Assembly (NCBI RefSeq): GCF_021545785.1
Contig: NZ_CP079801.1
Location: 1,240,001-1,304,000 of the forward strand
Direction of reading: 5' to 3'
DNA from: Halopseudomonas maritima
GTDB taxonomy: Bacteria; Pseudomonadota; Gammaproteobacteria; Pseudomonadales; Pseudomonadaceae
DNA length: 64,000 nt
Part shown: positions 26,016 to 34,052 of the stretch, piece after piece
Position numbering within the stretch: position 1 is the stretch's first letter
Layout: every line of letters starts with the position of its first letter
Made by a program: the position numbers and the translations under genes
The notes under the pieces: generated by a model
The model's database searches: none
What the model was told of the DNA's origin: nothing
The model's input: only the letters and a program-made list of their open reading frames with translations

Positions 26016-26047
26016 CAAAAACAGCAACGCCCGGCGAGGCCGGGCGT
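26016..26047 (-). terminator. Terminator or attenuator hairpin between iron binding-protein and permease genes
   Basis: A perfect 9-bp stem ACGCCCGGC / GCCGGGCGT with a three-base loop (26027-26047) is followed on the minus strand, four bases later, by TTTTTG. It sits after the binding-protein stop (26075) and before the permease start (25986). Such a partial barrier would give more binding protein than permease, a common arrangement. Confidence 0.65.
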
Positions 26048-26074
26048 GCAGTATATCGGCAAAACGGCAGTGAA

Positions 26075-27076
26075 TCAGTGCCAGCCGACGCGATCCATCA
26101 GCATGATGGCTTCTGCCTGACGGCGACCAGCCACTTCGACATTGACGTCGTCACGCTTGAAATCACCCCAGGCGGCCACTTCTTCAGAGGGAGCAACCGA
26201 CTCGTTAGCCGGGAATTCCTGATTGACGTCGGCGAACACACGCTGTGCTTCTTCGGTGGTCAGCCACTCCAGGAAGGCAACGGCCTCCTCCGCGTGCTTG
26301 GCGTGTGCAGTTACGCCGGCACCTGAGATATTTACGTGCACACCACGGTCTTCCTGGTTCGGCCAGAACAGCTTGACCGGGAAGGACGGGTCAGCCTTTT
26401 CCAGGCGGCCGAAATAGTAGCTGTTGACGATCCCGACGTCGCACTGACCGGCCGCGATGGCGTTGAGCAGCGCGGTGTCATCACCAAAGGCCGGCGTGGC
26501 GAGGTTGTTGACCCAGCCCTGCAGCACGTCGGTAGTACGCTCAACCCCAATGCTTTCCATCATGGTCGCGGTCAGCGACTGGTTGTAGACCTTCTTGGCG
26601 GTGCGCAGGCACAGGCGGCCAGCCCAGGCTTCATCAGCCAGCGCCTCATAGGTGCTCAGCTCGGCCGGATCAACGCGCTCGGTGGAGTAGGCAACGGTGC
26701 GCGCGCGCAGCGACAGGCCAGTCCAGAAGCCGCCAGCGGAGCGATACTTGGCAGGAATATTGGCGCTGATGGTCTCGGAGTCGACGGAGCGCAAAACGCC
26801 CTGCTCCTCGGCCTGCCACAGGTTGCCAGCGTCAACGGTGATCAGCAGGTCGGCCGGGGTGTTGGCGTCCTCTGCTTTCAGGCGTGCCAGCAGCGGCGCC
26901 TCGCTGTCGGTGATGTATTTGAAGGTGGTACCGGTTTTCTCGGTATAGAGATCGAATACCGGCTTGATCAGGTGGTCCTGACGGGCCGAGTAAACAACCA
27001 GTTCTCCGGCCTGGGCGACGCCACCCAGAGTGCTGACGGCCAACCCGAGGGCGGCGAGCTTGCGAATCACAGACAT
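26075..27076 (-). CDS. Fe(III) ABC transporter substrate-binding protein (FbpA/FutA-like)
   Basis: Periplasmic iron-binding protein of 333 residues with a signal peptide (MSVIRKLAALGLAVSTLGGVAQA). The mature protein begins GELVVYSARQDHLIKPVFD and contains the paired tyrosines NSYYFGRLE that bind Fe(III) in this family, plus ISGAGVTAHAKHAEEAV. The ATG at 27076 puts the signal peptide at the N-terminus; the frame is open 26 codons further. A Fur-like box lies 31-49 bases upstream of the start, consistent with iron-repressed expression. The permease gene follows downstream. Confidence 0.93.
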   Translation of the reverse strand: MSVIRKLAALGLAVSTLGGVAQAGELVVYSARQDHLIKPVFDLYTEKTGTTFKYITDSEAPLLARLKAEDANTPADLLITVDAGNLWQAEEQGVLRSVDSETISANIPAKYRSAGGFWTGLSLRARTVAYSTERVDPAELSTYEALADEAWAGRLCLRTAKKVYNQSLTATMMESIGVERTTDVLQGWVNNLATPAFGDDTALLNAIAAGQCDVGIVNSYYFGRLEKADPSFPVKLFWPNQEDRGVHVNISGAGVTAHAKHAEEAVAFLEWLTTEEAQRVFADVNQEFPANESVAPSEEVAAWGDFKRDDVNVEVAGRRQAEAIMLMDRVGWH

Positions 27077-27106
27077 GAAAGGTCGCTCCGTTGCGTGTGG
27101 ACAGCA

Positions 27107-27125
27107 GATGATAATAATTACTGTT
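27107..27125. promoter_or_regulatory. Fur-box-like sequence before the iron binding-protein gene
   Basis: GATGATAATAATTACTGTT matches the 19-bp consensus GATAATGATAATCATTATC at 13 positions. In the 7-1-7 view the left arm TGATAAT is perfect and the right arm is weaker. The AT-rich setting in an otherwise GC-rich window and its place before an iron transport gene support it. Confidence 0.65.
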
Positions 27126-27174
27126 TCAACTAGCAATGCATTCAGCTGACGCATTGCGTGGCTGAATGTTGCTG

Positions 27175-28404
27175 TCAGCAGCGTGCCAGGCTTGGCAGCT
27201 CGCCATCCAGCCCCATCGCCTGGCGCATGACCCGCGCCTTGAGCAGCGGCGCACGGTCAAACAGCTGCATGCCAGCATTGCGCAGCCAGCGCAGCGCCAG
27301 TGCATCGGCGTGAAACAGCCGCTCAAACCCCTCCATCGCCGCCATTACCGCCAGGTTGTTGCCCATGCGCGCTCGCTCATAACGCTCCAACACCGCCAGC
27401 TCGGCGATATTTTCGCCACGCTCGCGGGCGGCCAGCAGCACATCAGCCAGTTGGGCAGCGTCGAGAAAGCCGAGGTTCACCCCCTGCCCCGCCAGCGGGT
27501 GGATACTGTGGGCAGCGTCACCCAGCAACGCCAGCCCCGGCATGACGTAGCGTTTGGCATGGCGTTGGCGCAGCGGAATGCAGACCCGCGGATCAGCGGC
27601 TTGCACCGGCCCCAGACGACCTTCCAGCGCCTCGGTCAGCGCCAGACAAAAGGCCTGCTCGTCCAACGCCATAACCCGCTCGGCAGCATCCGGCAGCAGC
27701 GACCAGACTATCGAGCAGAAGTGCCGTCCGTCACGCGGCGGCAGCGGCAGATAGGCCAGTGGCCCACTCGGCAGAAAGCGCTGCCAGGCGGTGTCCTGAT
27801 GCGGCTGAGCCAGTTCGACCGTGGTCACCACTGCGTGATGCAGATAGTCCCACTCGCGCATGGCAAAACCGGCCAGCTCACGCAGCTGCGAGCGCGCGCC
27901 ATCAGCACCCAGCATCAGCGGCGCACGCAACTGACGACCATCATCCAGGTTAAGCCGCCAGCCCTCGTCTTCGCGCACCAGCCCTTGCACCCGGCTGTCG
28001 CCCAGCAAGGTCACATCGGTGTCCTGCAAGCGAGCCAGCAGTGCGTTCTGCACCTGCCAGTTCTCAACGATATGCCCCAGCCGCAGCTCGCTAAGCGATT
28101 CGGCAGCAAAGCGCACTTCACCGGTGCCCTCAGCATCCCAGACACACATGTGCCGGTAGGCGCAAAGGCGCTCGGCGGGAATCCGCTGCCAGGCGTCCAC
28201 GGCGCGCAGGATCTGCTCGGACGCCGCACTCAGCGCACTAACGCGCGGATCGTAGCCCGAGGCGCTTTGCGGTTCAGGCAGCGTCACCAGCGGCTGGGCG
28301 TCCAGCAGCGCCAGGCGCAACCCCTTGTTAGCCAGCGCACAGGCCAACGCCGAGCCGACCATACCGGCGCCAACGACGATGAGGTCAAATTGTCCGCTTT
28401 GCAT
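27175..28404 (-). CDS. ubiI: FAD-dependent ubiquinone biosynthesis hydroxylase UbiI/VisC-like
   Basis: A 409-residue flavoprotein monooxygenase of the UbiH/UbiF/VisC family. The N-terminal FAD motif is LIVVGAGMVGSALACALA; the second FAD motif is LALLGDAAHSIHPLAGQGVN, and a DG motif lies in LGADGARSQLREL. In gamma-proteobacteria UbiI adds the C5 hydroxyl during ubiquinone synthesis. Assignment to UbiI rather than UbiF rests on its place next to ubiH and pepP, which is the pseudomonad visC position. It is last in the ygfB-pepP-ubiH-ubiI operon, three bases after ubiH. Confidence 0.88.
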   Translation of the reverse strand: MQSGQFDLIVVGAGMVGSALACALANKGLRLALLDAQPLVTLPEPQSASGYDPRVSALSAASEQILRAVDAWQRIPAERLCAYRHMCVWDAEGTGEVRFAAESLSELRLGHIVENWQVQNALLARLQDTDVTLLGDSRVQGLVREDEGWRLNLDDGRQLRAPLMLGADGARSQLRELAGFAMREWDYLHHAVVTTVELAQPHQDTAWQRFLPSGPLAYLPLPPRDGRHFCSIVWSLLPDAAERVMALDEQAFCLALTEALEGRLGPVQAADPRVCIPLRQRHAKRYVMPGLALLGDAAHSIHPLAGQGVNLGFLDAAQLADVLLAARERGENIAELAVLERYERARMGNNLAVMAAMEGFERLFHADALALRWLRNAGMQLFDRAPLLKARVMRQAMGLDGELPSLARC

Positions 28405-28407
28405 GCC

Positions 28408-29604
28408 CTACCCCTTGAGTCCCATTGCCTGCCGGGCGAAGACCGACTTCAGCGGTGCGACGATATCCATCCCCAGCAGCCCGAGGTTACGCCCCGCTGC
28501 CAGCACCGGCTTGCGGTTACTGAACAGACGCGTCAGCCCGTCACTGAAGGCGATGGTCTGCTGCTGGTCCTGGCGCTGGCGCTGCAGGTAGCCGTTGAGC
28601 AGCCCCAACTCACCCGGTGACTGACCAGGCGCGGCGCCAGACAGGGTAGCGGCCAGCGCCATCACATCCCGCAGACTGAGGTTGAAGCCCTGGCCGGCAA
28701 TCGGATGCAGGCTGTGCGCCGCGTTACCCAGCACCACCAGCCCGGCGCGCACCTGCTCTTCGGCCTCGATCAGACTGAGCGGATAGCTGTGACGCGCACC
28801 GACGCGCTTGAGCGCGCCCATGCGAAAACCGAAGGCCTCTTGCAGCGCGTGCAAAAAAGCCCCATCAGACAGTGCCATCACCTCGCCAGCTTGCGCCTCG
28901 GGCCGGGTCCAGACCAGCGCACTGCGCGCAGCGGACATTGGCAGCAGCGCCAGCGGACCGCTCTCGGTGAAGCGCTCATAGGCAACGCCCGCATGCCCCT
29001 GACTGCTGGTGATATTGGCGATAATCGCGGTCTGCCCGTAAGGGCGAACCTGACGGTGAATGCCTAGCTGCTCCAGCAGCCCCGAGCGGCCGCCATCAGC
29101 CACTACCAACAGATCGCTCGCCTGCTCATGCAACTGCCCGTCCTGCTCCACCTGCAGCAACCAGCCAGTACGCGCAGGCTCGGCGCGCACGACCCGTGCT
29201 GGCGCCTGCCACTGGACGAAGCGCTCATCCAGCGCGCCAAGCAACACCCGACCCAAACGCGCATTTTCCACAACATAACCGAGTGCCGGCACACGCTCTT
29301 TCTCCGCGTGCAGACGGGTTATGCCGGGATGGCCGCGATCGGACACATGAATCTGCCGGATGGGCTCCGGCGCGGCCTCGGCCATGACACGTGGCCACAC
29401 GCCAAGCTGCTCAAATAGCAGTCGACTGCCGTGGGACAGCGCCGTGGAGCGCGCATCAAAACTCGGCTGCAGCTCGCCACTGACCGGCGGCTGCGCCTCA
29501 ATCAGCTCAATACGCCAACCGTGCCGTGCCGCCAGCGGCTGCAGGGCCAGCGCCAGGCTGGCGCCGACCATGCCACCGCCGACAATGCTGATGCGGCGGC
29601 TCAC
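28408..29604 (-). CDS. ubiH: 2-octaprenyl-6-methoxyphenol hydroxylase UbiH
   Basis: A 398-residue FAD monooxygenase acting in ubiquinone ring hydroxylation. The dinucleotide motif ISIVGGGMVGASLALALQ is at the N-terminus and LVVLGNAAHSLHPIAGQGFN is the second FAD motif. The start is GTG at 29604 (MSRRISIVGG), which overlaps the pepP stop as GTGA, so translation is coupled. The family order ygfB-pepP-ubiH-ubiI is preserved, which supports UbiH for this copy. Confidence 0.93.
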   Translation of the reverse strand: MSRRISIVGGGMVGASLALALQPLAARHGWRIELIEAQPPVSGELQPSFDARSTALSHGSRLLFEQLGVWPRVMAEAAPEPIRQIHVSDRGHPGITRLHAEKERVPALGYVVENARLGRVLLGALDERFVQWQAPARVVRAEPARTGWLLQVEQDGQLHEQASDLLVVADGGRSGLLEQLGIHRQVRPYGQTAIIANITSSQGHAGVAYERFTESGPLALLPMSAARSALVWTRPEAQAGEVMALSDGAFLHALQEAFGFRMGALKRVGARHSYPLSLIEAEEQVRAGLVVLGNAAHSLHPIAGQGFNLSLRDVMALAATLSGAAPGQSPGELGLLNGYLQRQRQDQQQTIAFSDGLTRLFSNRKPVLAAGRNLGLLGMDIVAPLKSVFARQAMGLKG

Positions 29605-30941
29605 GCAGGCTCAGCCTCGGGCTGGCGCGCGGCGGCCATCAGCGCCTCGATCTCGTCCGGGTCCTTGGGCACCTTGGCGGTCAGCACCTCATAACCGGTC
29701 CTGGTTACCACCACATCGTCTTCGATCCGCACACCGATACCGCGCCACTTGCGCGGCACACTGTCGTCATCCGGCGAGATGTAAATGCCCGGCTCCACGG
29801 TCATCACCATGCCCGGTTCCAGCTGACGCCAGACGCCGCCGACGCGGTACTCACCGACGTCGTGTACATCCATGCCCAGCCAGTGGCCAAGGCGGTGCAT
29901 GTAAAAGCGGCGATACGCCTCGCCGGCGATCAGCTCGTCAACCTCGCCCTGCAACAGACCCAGCTCCACCAGCCCGGCAGTAATAGCGCGCACGCTGGCG
30001 TCGTGCGATTCATTCCAGCTGCGCCCGGGGCCGATCACCGCCATGGCCGCCTCTTGCGCGGCCAGCACGATGTCGTAAATGGCGCGCTGCTCGGGGCTGA
30101 AGGTGCCGTTGGCCGGGAAGGTACGGGTAATGTCGCTGGCGTAGCAGTCCAGCTCGCAACCGGCATCAATCAGCACCAGGTCGCCATCGCGCACCTGCGC
30201 GCTGTTCTCGGTGTAATGCAGGATGCAGGCATTCTTGCCGGCGGCAACAATGGACGAATACGCCGGCGAGCGGCTGCCGTGGTGCATGAAGCAATGCTGC
30301 AGCTCGGCCTCCAGTTGGTACTCGTAGCAACCGGGGCGACAGAACTGCATGGCCCGCACATGAGCCTGGGCGGAAATATCGGCCGCCGCCTGCATGACCT
30401 TCTGCTCGCCGGCGCTCTTGTACAAGCGCATGTCGTGCAGCAGGTGATCCAGCGCAACAAACTCCTTGGGCGGCTGCGCGCCCAAGCGCGCCTTGCTACG
30501 AATCAGATTGATCCAGTTGGTCAGCCGGCGATCAAATTCGGCGTTGGCCCCCATGGCGTAGTAGACACGCTCGCGGCCCTCGATCAGCCCGGGCAGAATG
30601 TCGTCGATATCACTGATGGGAAAGGCGTCGTTGGCGCCATATTCGACAACCGCGCCTTCTTGCCCTGCACGATAGCCATCCCACAGCTCGCGCTCCTTGT
30701 CCTTCTCGCGGCAGAACAACACGTACTCGCCATGCTCGCGACCGGGAACCAACACCGCTACCGCCTCGGGCTCGGGGAAGCCGGTGAGATACTGAAAGTC
30801 GCTATCCTGGCGGTAGTTGTGCTCGACATCGCGGTTACGGATAAACACCTGGGCCGCCGGCAGTACGGCAATGCTGTTGGCTTCCATCTGGCTCATCAGC
30901 GCCTTGCGGCGCCGGGCATATTCCTGCTTGCTGATTCGCAT
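29601..30941 (-). CDS. pepP: Xaa-Pro aminopeptidase P
   Basis: Dinuclear metallopeptidase that removes an N-terminal residue before proline; 446 residues in the pita-bread fold. N-terminal creatinase-like domain (about 1-170) and catalytic domain with metal ligands in VLIDAGCELDCYASDITRTF (two aspartates), the histidine of MHRLGHWLGMDVHD and the glutamates of TVEPGIYI and GIRIEDDV-like GVRIEDDVVV. The ATG at 30941 has GAGGTG at good spacing and gives MRISKQEYARRRK as in homologues. It follows the ygfB-like gene with a short gap or overlap in the same operon. Confidence 0.96.
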   Translation of the reverse strand: MRISKQEYARRRKALMSQMEANSIAVLPAAQVFIRNRDVEHNYRQDSDFQYLTGFPEPEAVAVLVPGREHGEYVLFCREKDKERELWDGYRAGQEGAVVEYGANDAFPISDIDDILPGLIEGRERVYYAMGANAEFDRRLTNWINLIRSKARLGAQPPKEFVALDHLLHDMRLYKSAGEQKVMQAAADISAQAHVRAMQFCRPGCYEYQLEAELQHCFMHHGSRSPAYSSIVAAGKNACILHYTENSAQVRDGDLVLIDAGCELDCYASDITRTFPANGTFSPEQRAIYDIVLAAQEAAMAVIGPGRSWNESHDASVRAITAGLVELGLLQGEVDELIAGEAYRRFYMHRLGHWLGMDVHDVGEYRVGGVWRQLEPGMVMTVEPGIYISPDDDSVPRKWRGIGVRIEDDVVVTRTGYEVLTAKVPKDPDEIEALMAAARQPEAEPA

Positions 30942-30952
30942 CTTCACCTCAA

Positions 30953-31525
30953 TCAATGCAGTGCGGCGGGCGGGGCGTCCTGTTGCTTATCATTGCTCTG
31001 ACATTCGCTGAATACCATCAGCGTGGCCATGCGCACGTACTCCATGACCTCCATGAAATCGACTTCGTTGGCCTCGGAGTCATCCAGGTCAGATTGCACC
31101 TGCGCGATGGCAGCGAAATCACGCAGCACGCCGTCGGCCTCCTCGCTCAACTCGGCGCTGCGCTCAACCAGACCAAAGCCTGCCAGAAAGCCATCACACC
31201 ATTGCCCCAAGGCGGCGGTGCGCAGATCAATACCGGCATCATCGTCGGGCAGCAGCAAGGTCAAACTGAAGCCGCTGCCAGCCAGCTCGGCGAGGCTGGC
31301 GTCATAGAGCTGGATCAGCGCCACCTTGCCGGCCTCGGAGAGAGCGCCGCGGCCGTCCAGCAGCTCCTGGGCGACATTCAGCCAGGTGGTGTGATCCAGC
31401 CGCGAACCGGCGCTCAGGCGGCCGACCAGATGGCCGTGCAGTTCAGGTGGACGACCCACCGCAGCCAGATCGCTGCAGATCTGCGCGTAACGGTCATAAT
31501 CAAATACAGCGTGCGTCAAAGCCAT
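30953..31525 (-). CDS. UPF0149 (YgfB/YecA) family protein
   Basis: A 190-residue, mostly helical protein of the UPF0149 family. Conserved segments are PPELHGHLVGRLSAG, LGQWCDGFLAGFG and the acidic DLDDSEANEVDFMEVMEYVR near the C-terminus. In Pseudomonas aeruginosa the YgfB protein of this position is reported to influence AmpC beta-lactamase expression through AlpA antitermination; that role here is inference. The ATG at 31525 gives the family start; the frame opens earlier at 31591. It heads the pepP-ubiH-ubiI operon and is divergent from the ZapB-like/zapA genes. Confidence 0.93.
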   Translation of the reverse strand: MALTHAVFDYDRYAQICSDLAAVGRPPELHGHLVGRLSAGSRLDHTTWLNVAQELLDGRGALSEAGKVALIQLYDASLAELAGSGFSLTLLLPDDDAGIDLRTAALGQWCDGFLAGFGLVERSAELSEEADGVLRDFAAIAQVQSDLDDSEANEVDFMEVMEYVRMATLMVFSECQSNDKQQDAPPAALH

Positions 31526-31710
31526 GCGGTGCTCCCACAGAAAAACAGACGCTGCCGATCGGCGCGGATACAGGTATGCTGTCGCCGGCACCGCGTTGCA
31601 GCGGGTGAACCCAATGGGGCTATTGTGCCTGTGCGCAGCGGATGAAATCTACCGCCCGGGCCGCTGATGCAGCGCCGGCCAGCCGTCCCAAGCAGCCTCC
31701 GGCTGCGGGT

Positions 31711-31739
31711 TTGACCACCCTGCAGGGCGCCTCTATAGT
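31711..31739 (+). promoter_or_regulatory. Sigma-70 promoter of the coiled-coil gene/zapA operon
   Basis: TTGACC (31711-31716) and TATAGT (31734-31739) are separated by exactly 17 bases. The predicted start point, about 31746, is about 18 bases before the first gene of the operon. Confidence 0.75.
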
Positions 31740-31763
31740 GGCTCAACCCCCCGGGAAGACAGA

Positions 31764-31982
31764 ATGGCGGCAATGGACGATTTGGATATCCAGGCACTGA
31801 CTCAGCGTATCAGCCAGTTGATTGATCTGTGCGACCAGCTGAAACTGCAGAATCAGCACCTGCAAGCGCAGGAGCGCCTGTGGCGCGATGAGCGCGTGCA
31901 GTTAATTGAAAAGAACGATTTGGCCCGCCAGAAGGTCGAAGCCATGATTCTGCGACTCAAATCCCTGGAGCACGACTCATGA
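31764..31982 (+). CDS. TIGR02449 family coiled-coil protein (ZapB-like)
   Basis: A 72-residue, almost wholly coiled-coil protein with heptads running from LTQRISQLIDLCDQL to VEAMILRLKSLE. It matches the small family found upstream of zapA in pseudomonads and relatives. Because it is adjacent to zapA and resembles ZapB in size and shape, a role at the division ring is plausible but not shown. The ATG at 31764 is given; one at 31773 is the alternative. Its TGA overlaps the zapA ATG (ATGA). Confidence 0.88.
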   Translation: MAAMDDLDIQALTQRISQLIDLCDQLKLQNQHLQAQERLWRDERVQLIEKNDLARQKVEAMILRLKSLEHDS

Positions 31983-32281
31983 GCCAACCCCTGACCGTCA
32001 CCCTGCACATCCTCGACAAGGAGTATCGCGTCAGCTGCCCGCCGGAAGAGCGCTCCAACCTGGAGCAGGCAGCACGCCATCTGGACACCACCATGCGCGA
32101 CATCCGCAACAGCGGCAAGGTGGTCGGTGTCGAGCGTATTGCGGTCATGGCTGCCCTCAACATCACCCACGACATGCTCACCGGCAGCCACCAGCAAACA
32201 GCCGACCTGAGCGCCCAGCAAGCGCAGATCAGCGAACTGGTCAAACGCTTGGACCAGGCCCTGGAAGGTCATCAGGACTGA
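31979..32281 (+). CDS. zapA: Cell division protein ZapA
   Basis: A 100-residue FtsZ-binding protein that bundles protofilaments at the Z-ring. The N-terminal half has the signature VTLHILDKEYRVSCPPEE and LEQAARHLDTTMRDIR, and RIAVMAALNITHDML leads into the C-terminal coiled coil. It is translationally coupled with the upstream coiled-coil gene and followed by 6S RNA, the order seen widely in gamma-proteobacteria. Confidence 0.95.
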   Translation: MSQPLTVTLHILDKEYRVSCPPEERSNLEQAARHLDTTMRDIRNSGKVVGVERIAVMAALNITHDMLTGSHQQTADLSAQQAQISELVKRLDQALEGHQD

Positions 32282-32349
32282 CAACCCCTGGCGCCAGTCA
32301 GCGGCAGACAGTCATCGAAGTCGGCGACAAACTTCTGTATAGTGGTGTT

Positions 32350-32525
32350 CATCCCTGGGGTGTTGGCCAGCCGGTGATGTCCCTGAGCCGATACTCCTGT
32401 ACCAGGGGAACACGCGCGGTGCCAGTGTGCATGTCCGCATGACGGAAAGCCTGAGGTATCGCCGTATTCTCCGCCTTGAACTTTCGGGTTCAAGGGCTAA
32501 CCCGGCAGCGGCACTCTGGGGACTC
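32350..32525 (+). ncRNA. ssrS: 6S RNA
   Basis: Small regulatory RNA of about 176 bases that mimics an open promoter and binds the sigma-70 RNA polymerase holoenzyme. Recognisable conserved parts are TCCCTGGGGTGTTGGCCAG at the 5' side, GATGTCCCTGAGCCGATACT in the central bubble region, and the complementary 3' side around GCACTCTGGGGAC. A TG-TATAGT extended -10 element at 32336-32343 lies at the right distance for a start near 32350. The place between zapA and the 5-formyl-THF cyclo-ligase gene is the universal 6S position. Exact ends are estimated. Confidence 0.93.
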
Positions 32526-32533
32526 CTTTCAGC

Positions 32534-33130
32534 ATGAACCCGCCTGTTTCACGCTCCCAACTACGACGCCAACTGCGCCAACGGCGCCGAGCGCTTAGCC
32601 CTGCCCAGCAACACGCCGCCGCGCGCAGCTTGCAGCGGGTAATGGCGCAGGATCTGCGCTTTCTTCGCGCCCGACATATCGCCTTTTATCTGGCCAACGA
32701 CGGAGAAATAGACCCGGCTCCCCTGATGCGTCACGCCCAACGGCTGGGCAAACACTGCTACCTGCCGGTCTTGAGCCGCTGGCCCCGCACAGCCATGCGC
32801 TTCCAGCGCCTGGTCAAAGGCCAGCGCTGGCAGCGAAATCGTTTTGGCATACGCGAGCCTCAGACGCAGCGCGGCCTGCAGGTCAAAGCCTGGCGCCTTG
32901 ATCTGGTGCTGTTACCGCTAGTGGGGTTTGATGCAGCCGGCAACCGCCTGGGCATGGGCGGCGGCTTTTATGATCGCGCGTTCGCCTGGCGGCGCTGGCG
33001 CACTGCAACACGCAGGCCGGCCCTGCTGGGGCTGGCCCACCGCTGTCAGCAGGTAGATCACCTGCAGGGCGCGAGCTGGGATATCCTGCTCAACGCGGTA
33101 GTGACTGACCGCGCGCCGGGCAAACACTGA
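32534..33130 (+). CDS. 5-formyltetrahydrofolate cyclo-ligase
   Basis: Converts 5-formyl-THF to 5,10-methenyl-THF using ATP. The 198-residue protein (YgfA/FAU family) has the basic N-terminal RRQLRQRRRALSP, the folate-side HIAFYLANDGEID, and the hallmark VGFDAAGNRLGMGGGFYDRA. The ATG lies about eight bases after the presumed 6S RNA 3' end, so the gene is probably read from the same promoter and links with 6S RNA processing as in Escherichia coli. The neighbour downstream is a small opposite-strand gene. Confidence 0.92.
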   Translation: MNPPVSRSQLRRQLRQRRRALSPAQQHAAARSLQRVMAQDLRFLRARHIAFYLANDGEIDPAPLMRHAQRLGKHCYLPVLSRWPRTAMRFQRLVKGQRWQRNRFGIREPQTQRGLQVKAWRLDLVLLPLVGFDAAGNRLGMGGGFYDRAFAWRRWRTATRRPALLGLAHRCQQVDHLQGASWDILLNAVVTDRAPGKH

Positions 33131-33150
33131 TCCATGGCGCATTCCCTAGG

Positions 33151-33276
33151 TCAGGGCGCGCGCTGTAGCTCCGCTTCGGCACTACGATCAAGATAACTCT
33201 GGGTATAGCCCGTGGTCACCACCCCCAAACCGAATACGATGACCAAAACCCACAACAAATCTGGTTTGCGTCGCAC
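33151..33276 (-). CDS. Small single-pass membrane protein, 41 residues
   Basis: A short frame starts with GTG at 33276 and stops with TGA at 33151. It has a full AGGAGG site six bases before the start. The peptide begins RRKPDLLWVLVIVFGLGVV (after the first Met), giving a basic N-terminus and one membrane helix at about 7-21, then TTGYTQSYLDRSAEAELQRAP as a polar tail. The layout suggests an inner-membrane micropeptide with the N-terminus inside. I do not know a function; it lies between the 5-FCL and EVE genes in opposite orientation. The strong ribosome-binding site is the main argument that it is real. Confidence 0.75.
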   Translation of the reverse strand: MRRKPDLLWVLVIVFGLGVVTTGYTQSYLDRSAEAELQRAP

Positions 33277-33414
33277 GCGTTGCCTCCTGACAAATACGGC
33301 AATCTAATAATATGAATATGCGTGATGCAGCGCCCCAATTCGACTCACCGTCGCTGCACACAAAACCGCTTCCTACACCCTTGTCACACAACTGTCAACA
33401 AAAAGGAGGCCTGC

Positions 33415-33870
33415 ATGGCCTTTTGGCTGCTAAAGTCCGAGCCGGACACCTTCTCCATCGACGACCTGCGACATCAGCAAGAGTCCCCCTGGGACGGCGT
33501 GCGCAATTACCAGGCACGCAACTTCATGCAGACAATGCAGCCCGGCGACACCTTCCTGTTCTATCACTCCAGCTGCCAACCTCCAGGGCTAGCCGGGATT
33601 GGCCGCATTACGCGTGCCCCGTACCCAGATCAGACGGCCCTGAACCCTGAAAGCCCCTACCACGACCCGCGCTGCCATGCCGAACGCTTGCCCTGGGTCG
33701 CAGTGGACGTCGCCTTCGTCGAAAAGTTCCCACGCCTGCTCAGTCTGGCTGACTTGCGTAACCTGGCCGGCCTGGAAGGGCTGGCGCTGCTGCAGCGCGG
33801 GAGCCGCCTGTCAGTTATGCCGGTAACGCCGGATCAATGGCATATCCTGCTGGCCGCCGCGCGCACCTAG
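33415..33870 (+). CDS. EVE domain protein
   Basis: A 151-residue protein made of one EVE (PUA-like, YTH-related) domain. Signature parts are FWLLKSEPDTFSIDDL at the start, WDGVRNYQARNFM, GDTFLFYHSSCQPPGLAGI and the C-terminal SRLSVMPVTPDQW. EVE domains bind modified bases in RNA or DNA; the ligand of this stand-alone type is not known. The ATG at 33415 has AAGGAGG at ideal spacing. The following 182 bases (33871-34052) contain no gene or clear element. Confidence 0.92.
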   Translation: MAFWLLKSEPDTFSIDDLRHQQESPWDGVRNYQARNFMQTMQPGDTFLFYHSSCQPPGLAGIGRITRAPYPDQTALNPESPYHDPRCHAERLPWVAVDVAFVEKFPRLLSLADLRNLAGLEGLALLQRGSRLSVMPVTPDQWHILLAAART

Positions 33871-34052
33871 CCACTGGTCTGAGTGAAAGCACTGTGCTAT
33901 CACTAAGCCAACAAAGCTGGGTAACATACACAGAGTCATCACAGGGGTTAGCGGCACTGCAGGCGAAGCAATCAACGGCGACCGGGCAGGCTGCCACCTC
34001 GATTTCGCGCCAGAACAGCAACAACCTGGCCTCCGTCGTTTAGAGACTTGCC

